Assembly: GCA_964512635.1 (NCBI GenBank)
Contig: CAZEJB010000013.1
Span: forward strand, 1-64,000
Length of the DNA: 64,000 bases
From: JADZFO01 sp964512635
GTDB lineage: Bacteria; 4484-113; JAFGCY01
Direction: 5' to 3'
Below the pieces are notes generated by a model. The model saw nothing but the letters and a program-made list of their open reading frames with translations. It did no database searches and had not been told where the DNA came from. The number at the start of each line of letters is the position of its first letter. The first letter of the stretch is position 1. Positions 6,102 through 14,549 of the stretch are shown here, piece by piece. Position numbers and translations under genes: made by a program.

Positions 6102-6620
6102 CTAGCGTCCGGCTGGAACCCCCGAAGCTCTGCCTAGACTTATTGAACCAGGTGTAACTGCAGCTTCCGCTCTTAGTAAGCGAGCACATTCGGCCAAGTC
6201 GAAATCTTCATTGAGGTCGGTTCGGACCATTGGGTAGGTGTTCCCGATTATCTCTAGGAACAGCGGCCACGGCCTGCTGGCGCACACCTCCCACATCACA
6301 TCCACTATACGCTTCTCAATATCAGAAAGCCCACCAGAAACTGCTTGTGTACCAACTGCCAACCGAGGCCTGTCTGGGTCACCGTCGCGAGACGTGAGAA
6401 GCCGCAAGTACACCCCTCGGGCGGCTTCCTCATTGAGTTCTGGGGAGGTGGGGCCGCAGCTAACTTTGCGCCAATTCGTTCCTGTAAGTGAAGCTCCACC
6501 GTGCGCAACGAGCTGCCAGTCCGCTAAGAACAGCACCTTTGTTACTTTAGACTTATCAAGCGTTCCGTCCGCGGAATACTTCGAAAGCAAATAAACCGCA
6601 GCCTGCAGCACTTTGCTCAT
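6102..6620 (-). CDS. Panacea/SocA-like (DUF4065) antitoxin-type protein
   Basis: The 172-aa protein shows the Panacea pattern: an N-terminal helix (VLQAAVYLLSKYSADGTLDK), then SKVTKVLFLADWQLVAHGGA with the typical KLLYLAD-like core, the GTNWRKVSCGPTSPEL segment matching the W-x-x-GP-x-x-E region, and a helical end. Panacea domains act as antitoxins for many unrelated toxins (PanAT systems) or as SocA-type adaptors. Its ATG at 6620 overlaps the stop of the upstream membrane protein gene (ATGA), as expected for a toxin-antitoxin pair. The family call rests on motif recognition. Confidence 0.75.
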   Translation of the reverse strand: MSKVLQAAVYLLSKYSADGTLDKSKVTKVLFLADWQLVAHGGASLTGTNWRKVSCGPTSPELNEEAARGVYLRLLTSRDGDPDRPRLAVGTQAVSGGLSDIEKRIVDVMWEVCASRPWPLFLEIIGNTYPMVRTDLNEDFDLAECARLLRAEAAVTPGSISLGRASGVPAGR

Positions 6621-7630
6621 TGTATGACTGCCTCCAAAAGCTCTGGATGCGCCGAAAGAAAATCCTCCCAACGCACGGACGGGATGACGGACGCCATGTC
6701 GCGGAGTAAGAGAGCTATCGGCTCGTCCACGTTGTTCTCCAGTCCATCCTTGATGGCCTTGGTTCGCGGAACCTCAGCATTATAGCTCTCTACAGCCAGC
6801 ATACCCACTGTTATAGGTACATTCTCGCTATTTTTAACGCGAATGCGAATACTTAACAAAGATTTTGCTCTTTGATCGTATTCGTTTGGGTAGACATCGC
6901 ACGCGAGTCCGCGCTCTCTCAGCTTCTTCACTTCCGGCACCATGTTCTGCTGCCACTGCTCATTCGTCGGCAACGGGATTCCTGGGCATATTTTGTCGAC
7001 GCTATGCCCGCGCTTGTACTGACTTGCTGCTCGGAGCAAGAAACTTAGTTCATTGACTTGCAGGGTACGGTCCGGATGTATTTTCATTCTTGCAGCATTG
7101 GGCGAGTACCATGACACTAGCCTGTAGGAGTGGTCGCAGTTCAGCATGTACAACAGCAGCCGCTCCTTCTCAGTAAGCTGCAGGCTATTGAAAACCGTTT
7201 CAAGGTACTTCGCGAAAATGTCCTTTATGTGAGTTCGAACCCTGTCCACAGCTTCAGCGTCCCGTTGACCAAGGAGAACCTGGTCGCCGCAAGCCTTTGT
7301 GGCCTTTCTTAGACTTTCACGGAGCTCTTCTGTTTCAACGTCCTTAAGTTCAAGTCGCCGCTCACCTACCGCAGACGCCCAAATGGCCAGAATAGGCGCA
7401 AAGGTAGGTATGACGAAGAACCAGGTTAGGCTGTCTTGACCGTTGCCATAGACCTTGAGGTATCTCTCGACCAAGAGACACGTGCTTGCCACAACTGACA
7501 GAACACAAGAGATGAGCAAAGGTCCACGGCGGTATATTGGTTTGATCTTCTCAATGCTACTGAGGGCATGAAAAATGGCAACGATATGCTGCCAGCCCTC
7601 AGAAAAGAACCTCCCTATAGCCACAAGCAA
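6617..7630 (-). CDS. Two-TM membrane protein, candidate partner/toxin of the Panacea protein
   Basis: The 337-aa protein has an N-terminal amphipathic segment and two hydrophobic helices, at about residues 37-55 (GPLLISCVLSVVASTCLLV) and 68-87 (LTWFFVIPTFAPILAIWASA). A charged helical linker follows (residues about 90-120), then a soluble domain with a helix-rich centre (TEKERLLLYMLNCDHSYRLV) and strands (SLLSIRIRV). I do not recognise the soluble domain. Membrane proteins are among known Panacea-neutralised toxins, so coupling with the downstream gene suggests toxin or sensor function; this is inference. Its lower GC content matches its neighbours. Confidence 0.6.
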   Translation of the reverse strand: MLVAIGRFFSEGWQHIVAIFHALSSIEKIKPIYRRGPLLISCVLSVVASTCLLVERYLKVYGNGQDSLTWFFVIPTFAPILAIWASAVGERRLELKDVETEELRESLRKATKACGDQVLLGQRDAEAVDRVRTHIKDIFAKYLETVFNSLQLTEKERLLLYMLNCDHSYRLVSWYSPNAARMKIHPDRTLQVNELSFLLRAASQYKRGHSVDKICPGIPLPTNEQWQQNMVPEVKKLRERGLACDVYPNEYDQRAKSLLSIRIRVKNSENVPITVGMLAVESYNAEVPRTKAIKDGLENNVDEPIALLLRDMASVIPSVRWEDFLSAHPELLEAVIQ

Positions 7631-7693
7631 AACGCATCCCCCTCAATTGAAGAATGCATAATATAGGAACAGCGGCGTTCATTGCAAGACTCA

Positions 7694-8539
7694 TCAAAAT
7701 CCCAGCTTGCCCTGCGCTGGCGGGTCGTAGTTCATCAACAGTACTTCGGTTTGCTCGGGCAGGCTGCCGCCGTCCGCGGCCTTCACGTTAGACAGGCTGA
7801 CCTTGCGCCGCTTCGTCGACCTCCGCCAGTTCGCCGCCGGGTAGAGCTCGTCGAGCAGCGGGTGCTCGAAGTAGCTGACGGCCGCGCGGCCCTGCAGGGA
7901 GCCCAGGAGGGTGGCCAGGTCCCGGTGCTCACGCTCGCCGAAGCCGCCACCTTCTGCGGCCTCGTACATGCCCTCGGTGCCGATGTAGGGAGGGTCGCAG
8001 TAGAACAGGCTCTCCGGGCGGTCGTAGCGGTCCAGGATCTCGCGGAAGTCGAGGTTCTCGATCACCACCGTCTGCAGCCGCCGGCTGGCGCGCTCGAGCT
8101 TCTCTAGGCGATTCAGTGAGCGCGTCGGGATCGACTCGGTCTTCGCGGTGCCGAAGCCGGCGTCGATCTGCCCCCCAAAGCCGGTCAGGTTCAACCACCA
8201 CCAGCGCGATGCGCGCTGCAAGTCGGTCAGGCGGCCGGGCATCCCCGCGCGCAGCCAGGCGATCTCGGCGGCGTGATGCTCGCGGCAGTAGGGCAGCTCC
8301 GCGAGCAGGCGGCGCAGTTCGGCCGGGTGCTCGCGAATGCACAGCAGCAGGTTCGCGAGATTGCCGTCGGCGTCGTTGTAGACCTCGATCCGCGCCGGCC
8401 TGCGGTTTAGCAGCACCGACGCGGATCCGCCGAAAGGTTCGCAGTAGAGGTCGCATGGCACGTCCAGCAGCGGGAGCAGCCACTCCAGCAGCCGGCTTTT
8501 GCCGCCCACCCAGTGGACGGGGCTCGCGATCTTGTCCAT
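7694..8539 (-). CDS. dam: D12-class DNA adenine (N6) methyltransferase
   Basis: The 281-aa protein has the D12 order of motifs: VHWVGGKSRLLEWLLPLL (SAM-binding motif, residues 8-25), EPFGGSASVLL (34-44), YNDADGNLANLL and catalytic motif DPPYIGT at about 183-189. It transfers a methyl group from S-adenosylmethionine to adenine N6; the Dam-like architecture suggests a short palindromic target such as GATC, but the sequence alone does not prove it. It is the last gene of the leftward late operon, after endolysin, and probably protects phage DNA from host restriction or marks it for packaging or timing. Confidence 0.88.
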   Translation of the reverse strand: MDKIASPVHWVGGKSRLLEWLLPLLDVPCDLYCEPFGGSASVLLNRRPARIEVYNDADGNLANLLLCIREHPAELRRLLAELPYCREHHAAEIAWLRAGMPGRLTDLQRASRWWWLNLTGFGGQIDAGFGTAKTESIPTRSLNRLEKLERASRRLQTVVIENLDFREILDRYDRPESLFYCDPPYIGTEGMYEAAEGGGFGEREHRDLATLLGSLQGRAAVSYFEHPLLDELYPAANWRRSTKRRKVSLSNVKAADGGSLPEQTEVLLMNYDPPAQGKLGF

Positions 8540-8550
8540 CGCGTTTCCAG

Positions 8551-8641
8551 TCGCCGCTAGTTACGGCGATAATCGTATTGCGCGCCTCAGCTGCCTCGAC
8601 AGTCGCTAGGGCGCGTCGGGGGCCGGTTGTCGAACCGGCCC
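8551..8641. other. Gap with two hairpins between endolysin and Dam
   Basis: The stem TCGCCG-CTAGTTA-CGGCGA (8551-8569) lies just upstream of the methylase start. A perfect 9-bp stem, GGGCCGGTT-GTCG-AACCGGCCC (8620-8641), lies 8 bases after the endolysin stop. The latter could end or weaken late transcription before dam, but no T tract follows on the minus strand. Confidence 0.5.
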
Positions 8642-8648
8642 TCGGGTC

Positions 8649-9359
8649 TTACTTCTCGAACAGCGCCTTTTCGGCGGCTCGGCGCTTCGTCAGCCCGGAC
8701 AGTACTTTCCCCTTCGCCTTGTTCCAGCGCAGGAAGGCCAGCGCCGCGCCACCGTAGTCCCCTCCGTTGAGCCGCTTGAGCAGCGTGCTGCCGGCGAAAG
8801 CCGCGGGGCCGATGTTGAAGGCCAGGCTCACCAGCGCCGCGAACTGGTTGTCGCTGAGCGGCACCTTGACCGCCTTGGCCACAGCGAGCTCGAAGCGTTT
8901 CACGTCGGCGCGGAAGAGGCCCTCGACTTCGGCAGGGCTGAGTAGCGTGCCGACCGGCCACTTCGCCCGCTCCTCCGCGCTGAGCAGATGGCCGATGCCG
9001 ACCGTCGGCAGCCCCACCGGGTCGAGATAGACCTCGTGGCGGCAGCCCTCGTAGCGCGCGATCAGCTCTAGGCCCGCCTCGTTGATACGCCGGTGCCCGG
9101 CGGCCGGCGGGGTAGGCTCTCCTGCCGGGAGCTTGGGCGCCTTGAACAGCGCGGCCCAGGTCTTTGGGCCGACGATGCCGTCGACGACCAGGCCCTGGTC
9201 GGCCTGGAAGGCGCGCACGGCGATGCGCAGCTGCGCATCGAAGACCTGGCTCTGTGGGTCGCCAGCGCGGCCGTAGCCATGTACGGCGAGTTTGCCACGC
9301 AGGGTCAGCACTCCTGTGCCGCGCGAGCCGAGTTTCAGGGCTGGGGCGGGCGTGCTCAC
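8649..9359 (-). CDS. Endolysin: peptidoglycan-binding domain plus GH24 lysozyme
   Basis: The 236-aa protein has a PG_binding_1 domain at residues about 8-72 (LKLGSRGTGVLTLRGKL, then VRAFQADQGLVVDGIVGPKT), a Pro-rich linker, and a phage-type GH24 muramidase from residue 92. Catalytic Glu104 lies in ARYEGCRHEVYLDPVG, followed by PTVGIGHLL. It hydrolyses the MurNAc-GlcNAc bond of peptidoglycan at the end of infection. There is no signal peptide, so it needs a holin. The start is GTG 9359, with AGGAG 7 bases upstream, overlapping the stop of the preceding putative holin (GTGA). Confidence 0.92.
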   Translation of the reverse strand: MSTPAPALKLGSRGTGVLTLRGKLAVHGYGRAGDPQSQVFDAQLRIAVRAFQADQGLVVDGIVGPKTWAALFKAPKLPAGEPTPPAAGHRRINEAGLELIARYEGCRHEVYLDPVGLPTVGIGHLLSAEERAKWPVGTLLSPAEVEGLFRADVKRFELAVAKAVKVPLSDNQFAALVSLAFNIGPAAFAGSTLLKRLNGGDYGGAALAFLRWNKAKGKVLSGLTKRRAAEKALFEK

Positions 9360-9685
9360 AGTTCGCTCCTGTAGGGCGGCTCCTGCGGCGGCTGCAGGGC
9401 CTGCGGCTTGTCGAGGCCCTTGAGTCCGTCGCGCAGCAGCACCTGGGAGAAGAAGCCGAGGGCCACCGCGACGACGAAGTGCTGGGCCGGCTGCAGGCCA
9501 GGGTCGCTGACCCAGCCGCTGACGAATGAGCTGCCGGCGCCGATGCTGGCCACCGTGTAGAGGCTGGGCAGCTGGCGCTCGTCGAAGGGCAGCCAGCGGC
9601 GCTCGCGGCCGCAGGCGATGGCCCAGCCGAGGGCCAGGCGCAGCGCCGCGCCGAGCCAGAAGCCCAAGAGGAGTTTGGCGTCCAT
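9356..9685 (-). CDS. Putative holin (two-TM small protein)
   Basis: This 109-aa protein has an N-terminal hydrophobic helix (LLLGFWLGAALRLALGWAIA, residues 5-24) and a second hydrophobic stretch (FVVAVALGFFSQVLL, about 69-83), with a charged tail rich in Pro and Gln. Size, TM count and position directly before the endolysin gene support a holin role: timed permeabilisation of the inner membrane to release the endolysin. No specific holin family is evident. The ATG has GGAGACCCC just upstream. Confidence 0.6.
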   Translation of the reverse strand: MDAKLLLGFWLGAALRLALGWAIACGRERRWLPFDERQLPSLYTVASIGAGSSFVSGWVSDPGLQPAQHFVVAVALGFFSQVLLRDGLKGLDKPQALQPPQEPPYRSEL

Positions 9686-9693
9686 GGGGTCTC

Positions 9694-10146
9694 CTATGTC
9701 GCCGCGCCGTTACGGCGCGTGCGGTCATTGACCAGGGCCAGCGTTTCGTTGGCCTTGGTGAGCTTGCTGTTGTTTTCTGCAGCCTGCTGCTCGAGGTGCG
9801 TCAGCTGGGACTGCATGCCGCCGAGCGTGCCGCTCAGGCCGCTGACGGCCTCGGCGACGTGCTCGCTGCTGTTGGCCACCTTGTCGAGGCCGGCGCGGTG
9901 TTCCTTCGCGCTGTCCACGCGGGCCTGTGCCTCGACTTTGGCCCGCTCGAGATCGGCGTCCTGGCGGGCCTTGTCGCGCGCCTGGGCATCCTGCAGGATG
10001 CTCTTGATGGCCACGACCGGCGCCCAGGCGAGCAGCACAATCGTGGTGAGGACCAGGCCGAGGCAGAGGGCCACGACCGGCCAGCCGCCAAGTCCCTGGA
10101 CTATGCCGGTCCAGTCGATCTGTGCGTAGAGCGAAAGCAGGGGCAT
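9694..10146 (-). CDS. TM plus coiled-coil protein of the lysis region
   Basis: The 150-aa protein has one N-terminal TM helix (WPVVALCLGLVLTTIVLLAW, about residues 22-41). A long charged helix follows (DAQARDKARQDADLERAKVE...), with heptad-like repeats to the C-terminus (LTHLEQQAAENNSKLTKANE). This suits an envelope-spanning or membrane-scaffold role and would fit an inner-membrane spanin or a holin partner, but no outer-membrane partner is seen. It lies 9 bp upstream of the putative holin gene. Confidence 0.5.
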   Translation of the reverse strand: MPLLSLYAQIDWTGIVQGLGGWPVVALCLGLVLTTIVLLAWAPVVAIKSILQDAQARDKARQDADLERAKVEAQARVDSAKEHRAGLDKVANSSEHVAEAVSGLSGTLGGMQSQLTHLEQQAAENNSKLTKANETLALVNDRTRRNGAAT

Positions 10147-10178
10147 GGCGGATCCTCCGTGGGGTGGTATTAGGCGGG

Positions 10179-11642
10179 TTACTCGCTGTAGTTGTTGATT
10201 CCGTACTCGACCTTCACAGCGACCAGCAGCGAAGCCCTGTTGAGCGTGTCTGCGGCATCGGCGCCGAGCCGTGCCAGGCGAAGAATCAGGAGCTCGCCCG
10301 GGGCGGCGCTGCCGGCCGGTGTGAGCGCAGCGGTCGCCGAGCTGATATTGAGCTTGGTGATGTCGTTCGGCGCGGCATCGGTGACCGTCTGAGCCGTGCC
10401 CCAGGTCGCGTCCATCGTTTCAGCATCGGCGAAAGAGCGCGCGTCGGCCTGCCAGACCACGTTCCCGGTCCCCGTCCCAGCCTGCAGCCAGTAGAAGGTC
10501 ACGGTCAGGGTCGAGCTGTTGTAGTTGTCTGGCAGGACCAGCGGCACCTGGACGTAGTTTGTGGCGCTGAAACTGAACGTGAAGCTCTTGAAGGACTCTT
10601 CATTCGTCGTCATTACGGTCGTGCCGTTGTCGGCCGCTGGGCTCGTCGTCGGCAGGACAAAGTCCTTCCAGTAGAACCTGGCCGACCTGGTGGCCGCTGT
10701 TGTTGGCGCCACATAGTCCGTGCCAGCGGCCGCAATTGCCCAGGTGTCGGTGCCAGTGCGCTTGGCCAGCCCGCTGCTGCTCAGGCCCTCAAGAGCGCTC
10801 AGGTCGTTGGCCAGGGCCAGCGTGGGGTTCCCGCTCACACCGTCGCCGTTTGAAACAGTGATGCCGGCTGCAGGCGCTGTGAGCGTGCGGGCGGAAACGG
10901 ATCCGCTGCCGGTCCGCGCAACCAGCCCGTTGCTGGAGAGCGAGGCGACCGCGTTGACGTCGCTGTCGAAGGTCAGGCGGCTGATTGAGCCGGTGTCTGC
11001 CACCGTGGCGGTCGAGCCGACAAAATCCAGGGTTGTCCGGGCCGTGATGTTGCTGCCCTCTTCCTGCAGCTGGTTATAGCCCCCGCCTCCGTCGCCCGAC
11101 ATATCGACCCAGGCGCTGCCGTCCCAGAAACGGGCCATGTGGTCGGTGGTGTTGTAGGCGACTTCCCCTTCCTGGGGCGTGCTGGGGTTCGAGCTTTTGC
11201 CCTCGATCCACAGCGTGCCCGTCGGGATACGGATCGCCGGGCCGTTGCTGTCGCCGGTTGCCCACAGCGAGGCGCCCGTCGTGCTGTTGCCGCCGGTGAT
11301 CAGGATCACTGTCCCGCCGGTGGAGCTGAGCGAAGCGGCGAGGCCGGCGCTGGCGATTGTCAGCGTCGCTGTGCTGCTGACCGGGCTTAGTTCGTCTGTG
11401 CCCGTGTCGTAGGTCCACAGGCCGCTGCCGGCCTGAATGTCTTCAAGGTCCGTGGCGCTGATGCAGACGCTGGTGCCGTCCCCGAACTCAAGGCAGAGGT
11501 TGCCTTCGGTGTCGAAGTCGCCGCTGACGATCTGGCCGTTGAGCTGGCGGAACTCCTCGTCGAAGTCCTCGCCAGCGCGGGCCGGTGCGGGCAGCCAGGC
11601 TAGGGCGGCCAGGCCGAGAATGAAGCAGAACAGACTTTTCAC
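10179..11642 (-). CDS. Putative tail fibre/receptor-binding protein with signal peptide
   Basis: The 487-aa protein has a clear N-terminal signal peptide (MKSLFCFILGLAALAWLPAP, cleavage near ARA-GED). Repeated beta elements follow, typical of trimeric phage fibres (YNTTDHMARFWDGSAWVDMS, then LQEEGSNITARTTLDF, ASLSSNGLVARTGSGSV and LSALEGLSSSGLAKRTGTDT), with a jelly-roll-like C-terminal part (residues about 330-480). The repeated SSNGLVARTGSG-like segments are common in phage fibres. A signal peptide is unusual in a virion protein: either it is removed before assembly or the protein is exported. The start has TAACGGAGG upstream. It is in the tail-tip position. Confidence 0.6.
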   Translation of the reverse strand: MKSLFCFILGLAALAWLPAPARAGEDFDEEFRQLNGQIVSGDFDTEGNLCLEFGDGTSVCISATDLEDIQAGSGLWTYDTGTDELSPVSSTATLTIASAGLAASLSSTGGTVILITGGNSTTGASLWATGDSNGPAIRIPTGTLWIEGKSSNPSTPQEGEVAYNTTDHMARFWDGSAWVDMSGDGGGGYNQLQEEGSNITARTTLDFVGSTATVADTGSISRLTFDSDVNAVASLSSNGLVARTGSGSVSARTLTAPAAGITVSNGDGVSGNPTLALANDLSALEGLSSSGLAKRTGTDTWAIAAAGTDYVAPTTAATRSARFYWKDFVLPTTSPAADNGTTVMTTNEESFKSFTFSFSATNYVQVPLVLPDNYNSSTLTVTFYWLQAGTGTGNVVWQADARSFADAETMDATWGTAQTVTDAAPNDITKLNISSATAALTPAGSAAPGELLILRLARLGADAADTLNRASLLVAVKVEYGINNYSE

Positions 11643-11653
11643 TTTTGCCTCCG

Positions 11654-12199
11654 TTACCAGGTTTTGACTTTGAAGCTGATGTCGACTGTGGCCGTGCCGT
11701 CGGGCGAGGAGTTGAGCAGCTTCAGCTTCAGCTCCCCGCTGTGAATCTCCACCAGCAGCGGCAGGCCGGTCTGGTCCGAGCCTCCGGGCAGGGTCACGCC
11801 GGCGCCGCTGAAGCTGCCCCGGGGAGTGACGCCGTCGCTGAGGATGTTGAAGAACTGCGCCTTGACCTTCGCGTCGGCGAAGCTGTCGCCGGCGGCTACC
11901 TGGGCCACCGCGATGTTGCCCCAGACGTGGCAGGGGGAGTCGTCACTGAGGGGATATCTGACCGTGGCACCGGCGTCGACAGTGAAGCGGTCGACAATCT
12001 CTTCGACAGCCGTGTCTTCGCTTGGGTCGTCGAAAGTGCTTCCGCCGGCGCCGCCGAGCCCGGTTTGTCCGAGTCGGCCAGAGCTCTGGTTGTGACGGTA
12101 GTAAACGCCGCTGCCCGGTATCGCGTGCTCGAAGGCCTGCGCCAAGGCGCGGGTCAGGCTCGGGCTTGAGCTGGACAAGCTAAAACGCTGCTCACTCAT
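11654..12199 (-). CDS. Phage tail-tip or baseplate-associated protein
   Basis: The 181-aa protein (MSEQRFSLSSSSPSLTRALA...) has an N-terminal helix, a Gly/Ser loop with RHNQSSGRLGQTGLGG, and a beta-rich C-terminal half (ATVRYPLSDDSPCHVWGNIA, then SGELKLKLLNSSPDGTATVD). It lies between the large baseplate-like protein and the fibre, so a tail-tip role is likely, but no family is recognised. ATG 12199 overlaps the end of the upstream gene by 8 bp. Confidence 0.55.
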   Translation of the reverse strand: MSEQRFSLSSSSPSLTRALAQAFEHAIPGSGVYYRHNQSSGRLGQTGLGGAGGSTFDDPSEDTAVEEIVDRFTVDAGATVRYPLSDDSPCHVWGNIAVAQVAAGDSFADAKVKAQFFNILSDGVTPRGSFSGAGVTLPGGSDQTGLPLLVEIHSGELKLKLLNSSPDGTATVDISFKVKTW

Positions 12200-14549
12200 C
12201 GCCCAGACCTCCCGCAAGGAAGTCGCGACCCTTGACCACGCTGGTGAAGCTTGCGGGCTCACCTGCGCGGCGAGAACTGCGCCATGATGCCGAGGCGAAC
12301 TCGACGAAGAAGCCCGGAGATCCGCTGCGCCAGCCTGTCGGTACTTCCACAGTCTGGTAACGGTCGACGCGGCTGTCGGCGGGCCCAGTCCAGGTGTAGG
12401 CGTCAAGGACACGGCTCTTCTCATCGAGCAGCTGTGTCGCGACGTCTATCGCGAGGTACTGGTTGAAACGGTCACCAACATCCTCGCGATGGATGAGCTG
12501 GTACGGGATGTCGCCACCGCGCTGGGTCCGGGCCAGCAGCCCGGGGCGATAGCTGTCCACCACTGCTTTCAGCGTGCCGCTGGCGGACGAGCCTGGAACA
12601 GGCCGGTCGGCGAGGATGGTGGTACGGCCAGTGCCGGAATCGAAACTGCTGCTGAGGACCTTGTACTTTCCGTCGTTGACGGCGGCACTGCTGTCCTCGA
12701 CTTTGAAGCAGACAAGCGGCGCGAAGCGACTGCGCCAGTCACCCTCGATAGTGAAGCTGTCGGCGACAGTGCTGCTCGCGAGGATCGGATGGCGCTGGTT
12801 GTTGGTGTACTCGAACATGCCGTCCGAGTCGCTGTCCTGGAACTCCAGCTTCACAAGGTAGTGAATGTTGAAGAACAGGGCCAGCTCCATGGCGCCGATC
12901 CAGGGGTCGTTCTGGTTGCTGATGCCACCCTTGAAGGCCTTGAAAACGAGCTTGATCTCGTCGACGTATTGCCGGTTGAGCTGTTCGCCGCTGGCCTTGA
13001 CTACCGCGCCCGGGCGGTCAACGTAGCGCGGCAGAGTTGGCGCCCAGGCGCCTCCGGCAAGCCGTCCCATTACTTGCACGCCCGGCCAGAAGCCTTCGAA
13101 GTTTCCGTACTGGTTGTTAGGGTTGCGGTTCTTTGTGCCGGCGAGTTTGGCGACGACTTCCTCGATTCTCACAGGCTCTGAGAGAGTCGCGCTGGCAGCC
13201 TCGACCCAGTCGTTGAGGCCTGCGCCGCCGAGGCTGGCGACAATCAGCCCCCTGGCATCGTCACCGTCCCAGAGGGCGGCCAGTGCGTCGTCAAAGCCGA
13301 CGTTGACCGGGTTGTTGGCCCCGTCGAAGGTGCACCAGTGCGCGCTGGGCAGAAGGTTGGTCCAGCTCAGGGTGATACCGTTGCCGCCGGCGAGCAGGTT
13401 GCCGGGTCGGTCGGTGAAGCCGGTCACCTCAACGGCGCTGGCCAGCTGGTCGAGGTTGCGTTCCTTGCGCCACTGTCCCTGTGCCGAGAGTGTGAAGTCC
13501 TTTTCGCCGCGGGGCTTCTGCGTAGCGGCGAACCAGCGCCACTTGCCCGGGCTCGTGATGGTTCGGGCTGTAAAGTCGAAGACCAGCGGCCGGCTGTCGT
13601 AGATGGCCCGGAAGTTTGAGGCTACCCGCTGCTGGATCAGCCGGATGAAGTCTGCCGGTGTTCCCGAGAGGCCGGGCTCCGGGGGGAAGGTGAAGGGGCC
13701 GGCCATGTCGAGACCGGTCTCCTCGATGTCTAGCTCGCCCACTTCGGCGGCGATGCCGCCGAGCTCGTCGAAGCTGAGCATCTGCTCGGGCAGTCGGCTG
13801 AAGTCGCAGTCCACCGTGTCGACGTGGGTGGCGGCGCTCTCGAGGTAGGCGCGCACGTCGCGGATCCAATACTCCCGTCCGGTAGTGTCCTCGAGGATGG
13901 TCACACCGCCCGCCGTGTGGTTGATGCGATAGACCGCCTCGGGCACCTCCTGCTCCTGGTCGCCCGAGTTGTCGTAGAACAAACGCCAGTCGGTCATCTG
14001 CCAGGCGCGGCGGCGGGTTTGGGTCGCTTCGTCGAAGGCCGGGTCGGTGCCGCTGCCGTCAGGGGTCAGAGCCCAGAAGGAACCGAAGCGAGTCTCGTCC
14101 AGCACGCTCAGCTGGCGGTAGCTGTTGCTATCCACGACCTCGACGCTGCCTGGCTCCAGTTCGGCTTTCGCGGCGGCAAGGTTGAAGAGCAAGCTCCAGT
14201 CGTAGGCCGTCAGGTCAACACGGCCCGGACTTATCGTCAAGCTGACCAGCGGGCCATAGAGCTTGCACTCGTACTCGGTGCCGATCAATTCAAACCACAG
14301 CACATGGGTCAGAAGCTGCACCTGGTTGCCGCCGTCGCTTTCGTCGTCGAAGCTCTGCAGGGGATCCGGAAGCAGGCAGCTGAAGCGGACCGGCCCGTCA
14401 CTGGGGGCCTCGCGATCCCAGTCTCCCGGGGTGTACTCCGTGAATGTGCTGTCCTGCGGACGTTTGAGGAAGAGACGACCCTGCTTGCGCGGCTGCGCAC
14501 TTCCCAGTTCGGTGGCGGCGGATCCGCTGAAGCCTTGAGTGGGGCTCAT
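12192..14549 (-). CDS. Large tail-tip/baseplate structural protein
   Basis: The 785-aa protein is mainly beta with aromatic-rich segments (FSCLLPDPLQSFDDE, then YECKLYGPLVSLTISPGRV; WSLLFNLAAAKAELEPG). Position after the tape measure and Dit-like genes, size and overlapping gene ends (ATGA with the upstream gene) suggest a tail-associated hub or baseplate component that links the tip to the fibre. I do not see a peptidase or lysozyme motif. Cys residues are few. No closer family assignment is possible from sequence alone. Confidence 0.6.
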   Translation of the reverse strand: MSPTQGFSGSAATELGSAQPRKQGRLFLKRPQDSTFTEYTPGDWDREAPSDGPVRFSCLLPDPLQSFDDESDGGNQVQLLTHVLWFELIGTEYECKLYGPLVSLTISPGRVDLTAYDWSLLFNLAAAKAELEPGSVEVVDSNSYRQLSVLDETRFGSFWALTPDGSGTDPAFDEATQTRRRAWQMTDWRLFYDNSGDQEQEVPEAVYRINHTAGGVTILEDTTGREYWIRDVRAYLESAATHVDTVDCDFSRLPEQMLSFDELGGIAAEVGELDIEETGLDMAGPFTFPPEPGLSGTPADFIRLIQQRVASNFRAIYDSRPLVFDFTARTITSPGKWRWFAATQKPRGEKDFTLSAQGQWRKERNLDQLASAVEVTGFTDRPGNLLAGGNGITLSWTNLLPSAHWCTFDGANNPVNVGFDDALAALWDGDDARGLIVASLGGAGLNDWVEAASATLSEPVRIEEVVAKLAGTKNRNPNNQYGNFEGFWPGVQVMGRLAGGAWAPTLPRYVDRPGAVVKASGEQLNRQYVDEIKLVFKAFKGGISNQNDPWIGAMELALFFNIHYLVKLEFQDSDSDGMFEYTNNQRHPILASSTVADSFTIEGDWRSRFAPLVCFKVEDSSAAVNDGKYKVLSSSFDSGTGRTTILADRPVPGSSASGTLKAVVDSYRPGLLARTQRGGDIPYQLIHREDVGDRFNQYLAIDVATQLLDEKSRVLDAYTWTGPADSRVDRYQTVEVPTGWRSGSPGFFVEFASASWRSSRRAGEPASFTSVVKGRDFLAGGLGDE

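Noticed and set aside
8620..8641. 9-bp hairpin as a rho-independent terminator
   Set aside because: No T tract follows on the transcribed strand; kept only as a hairpin.
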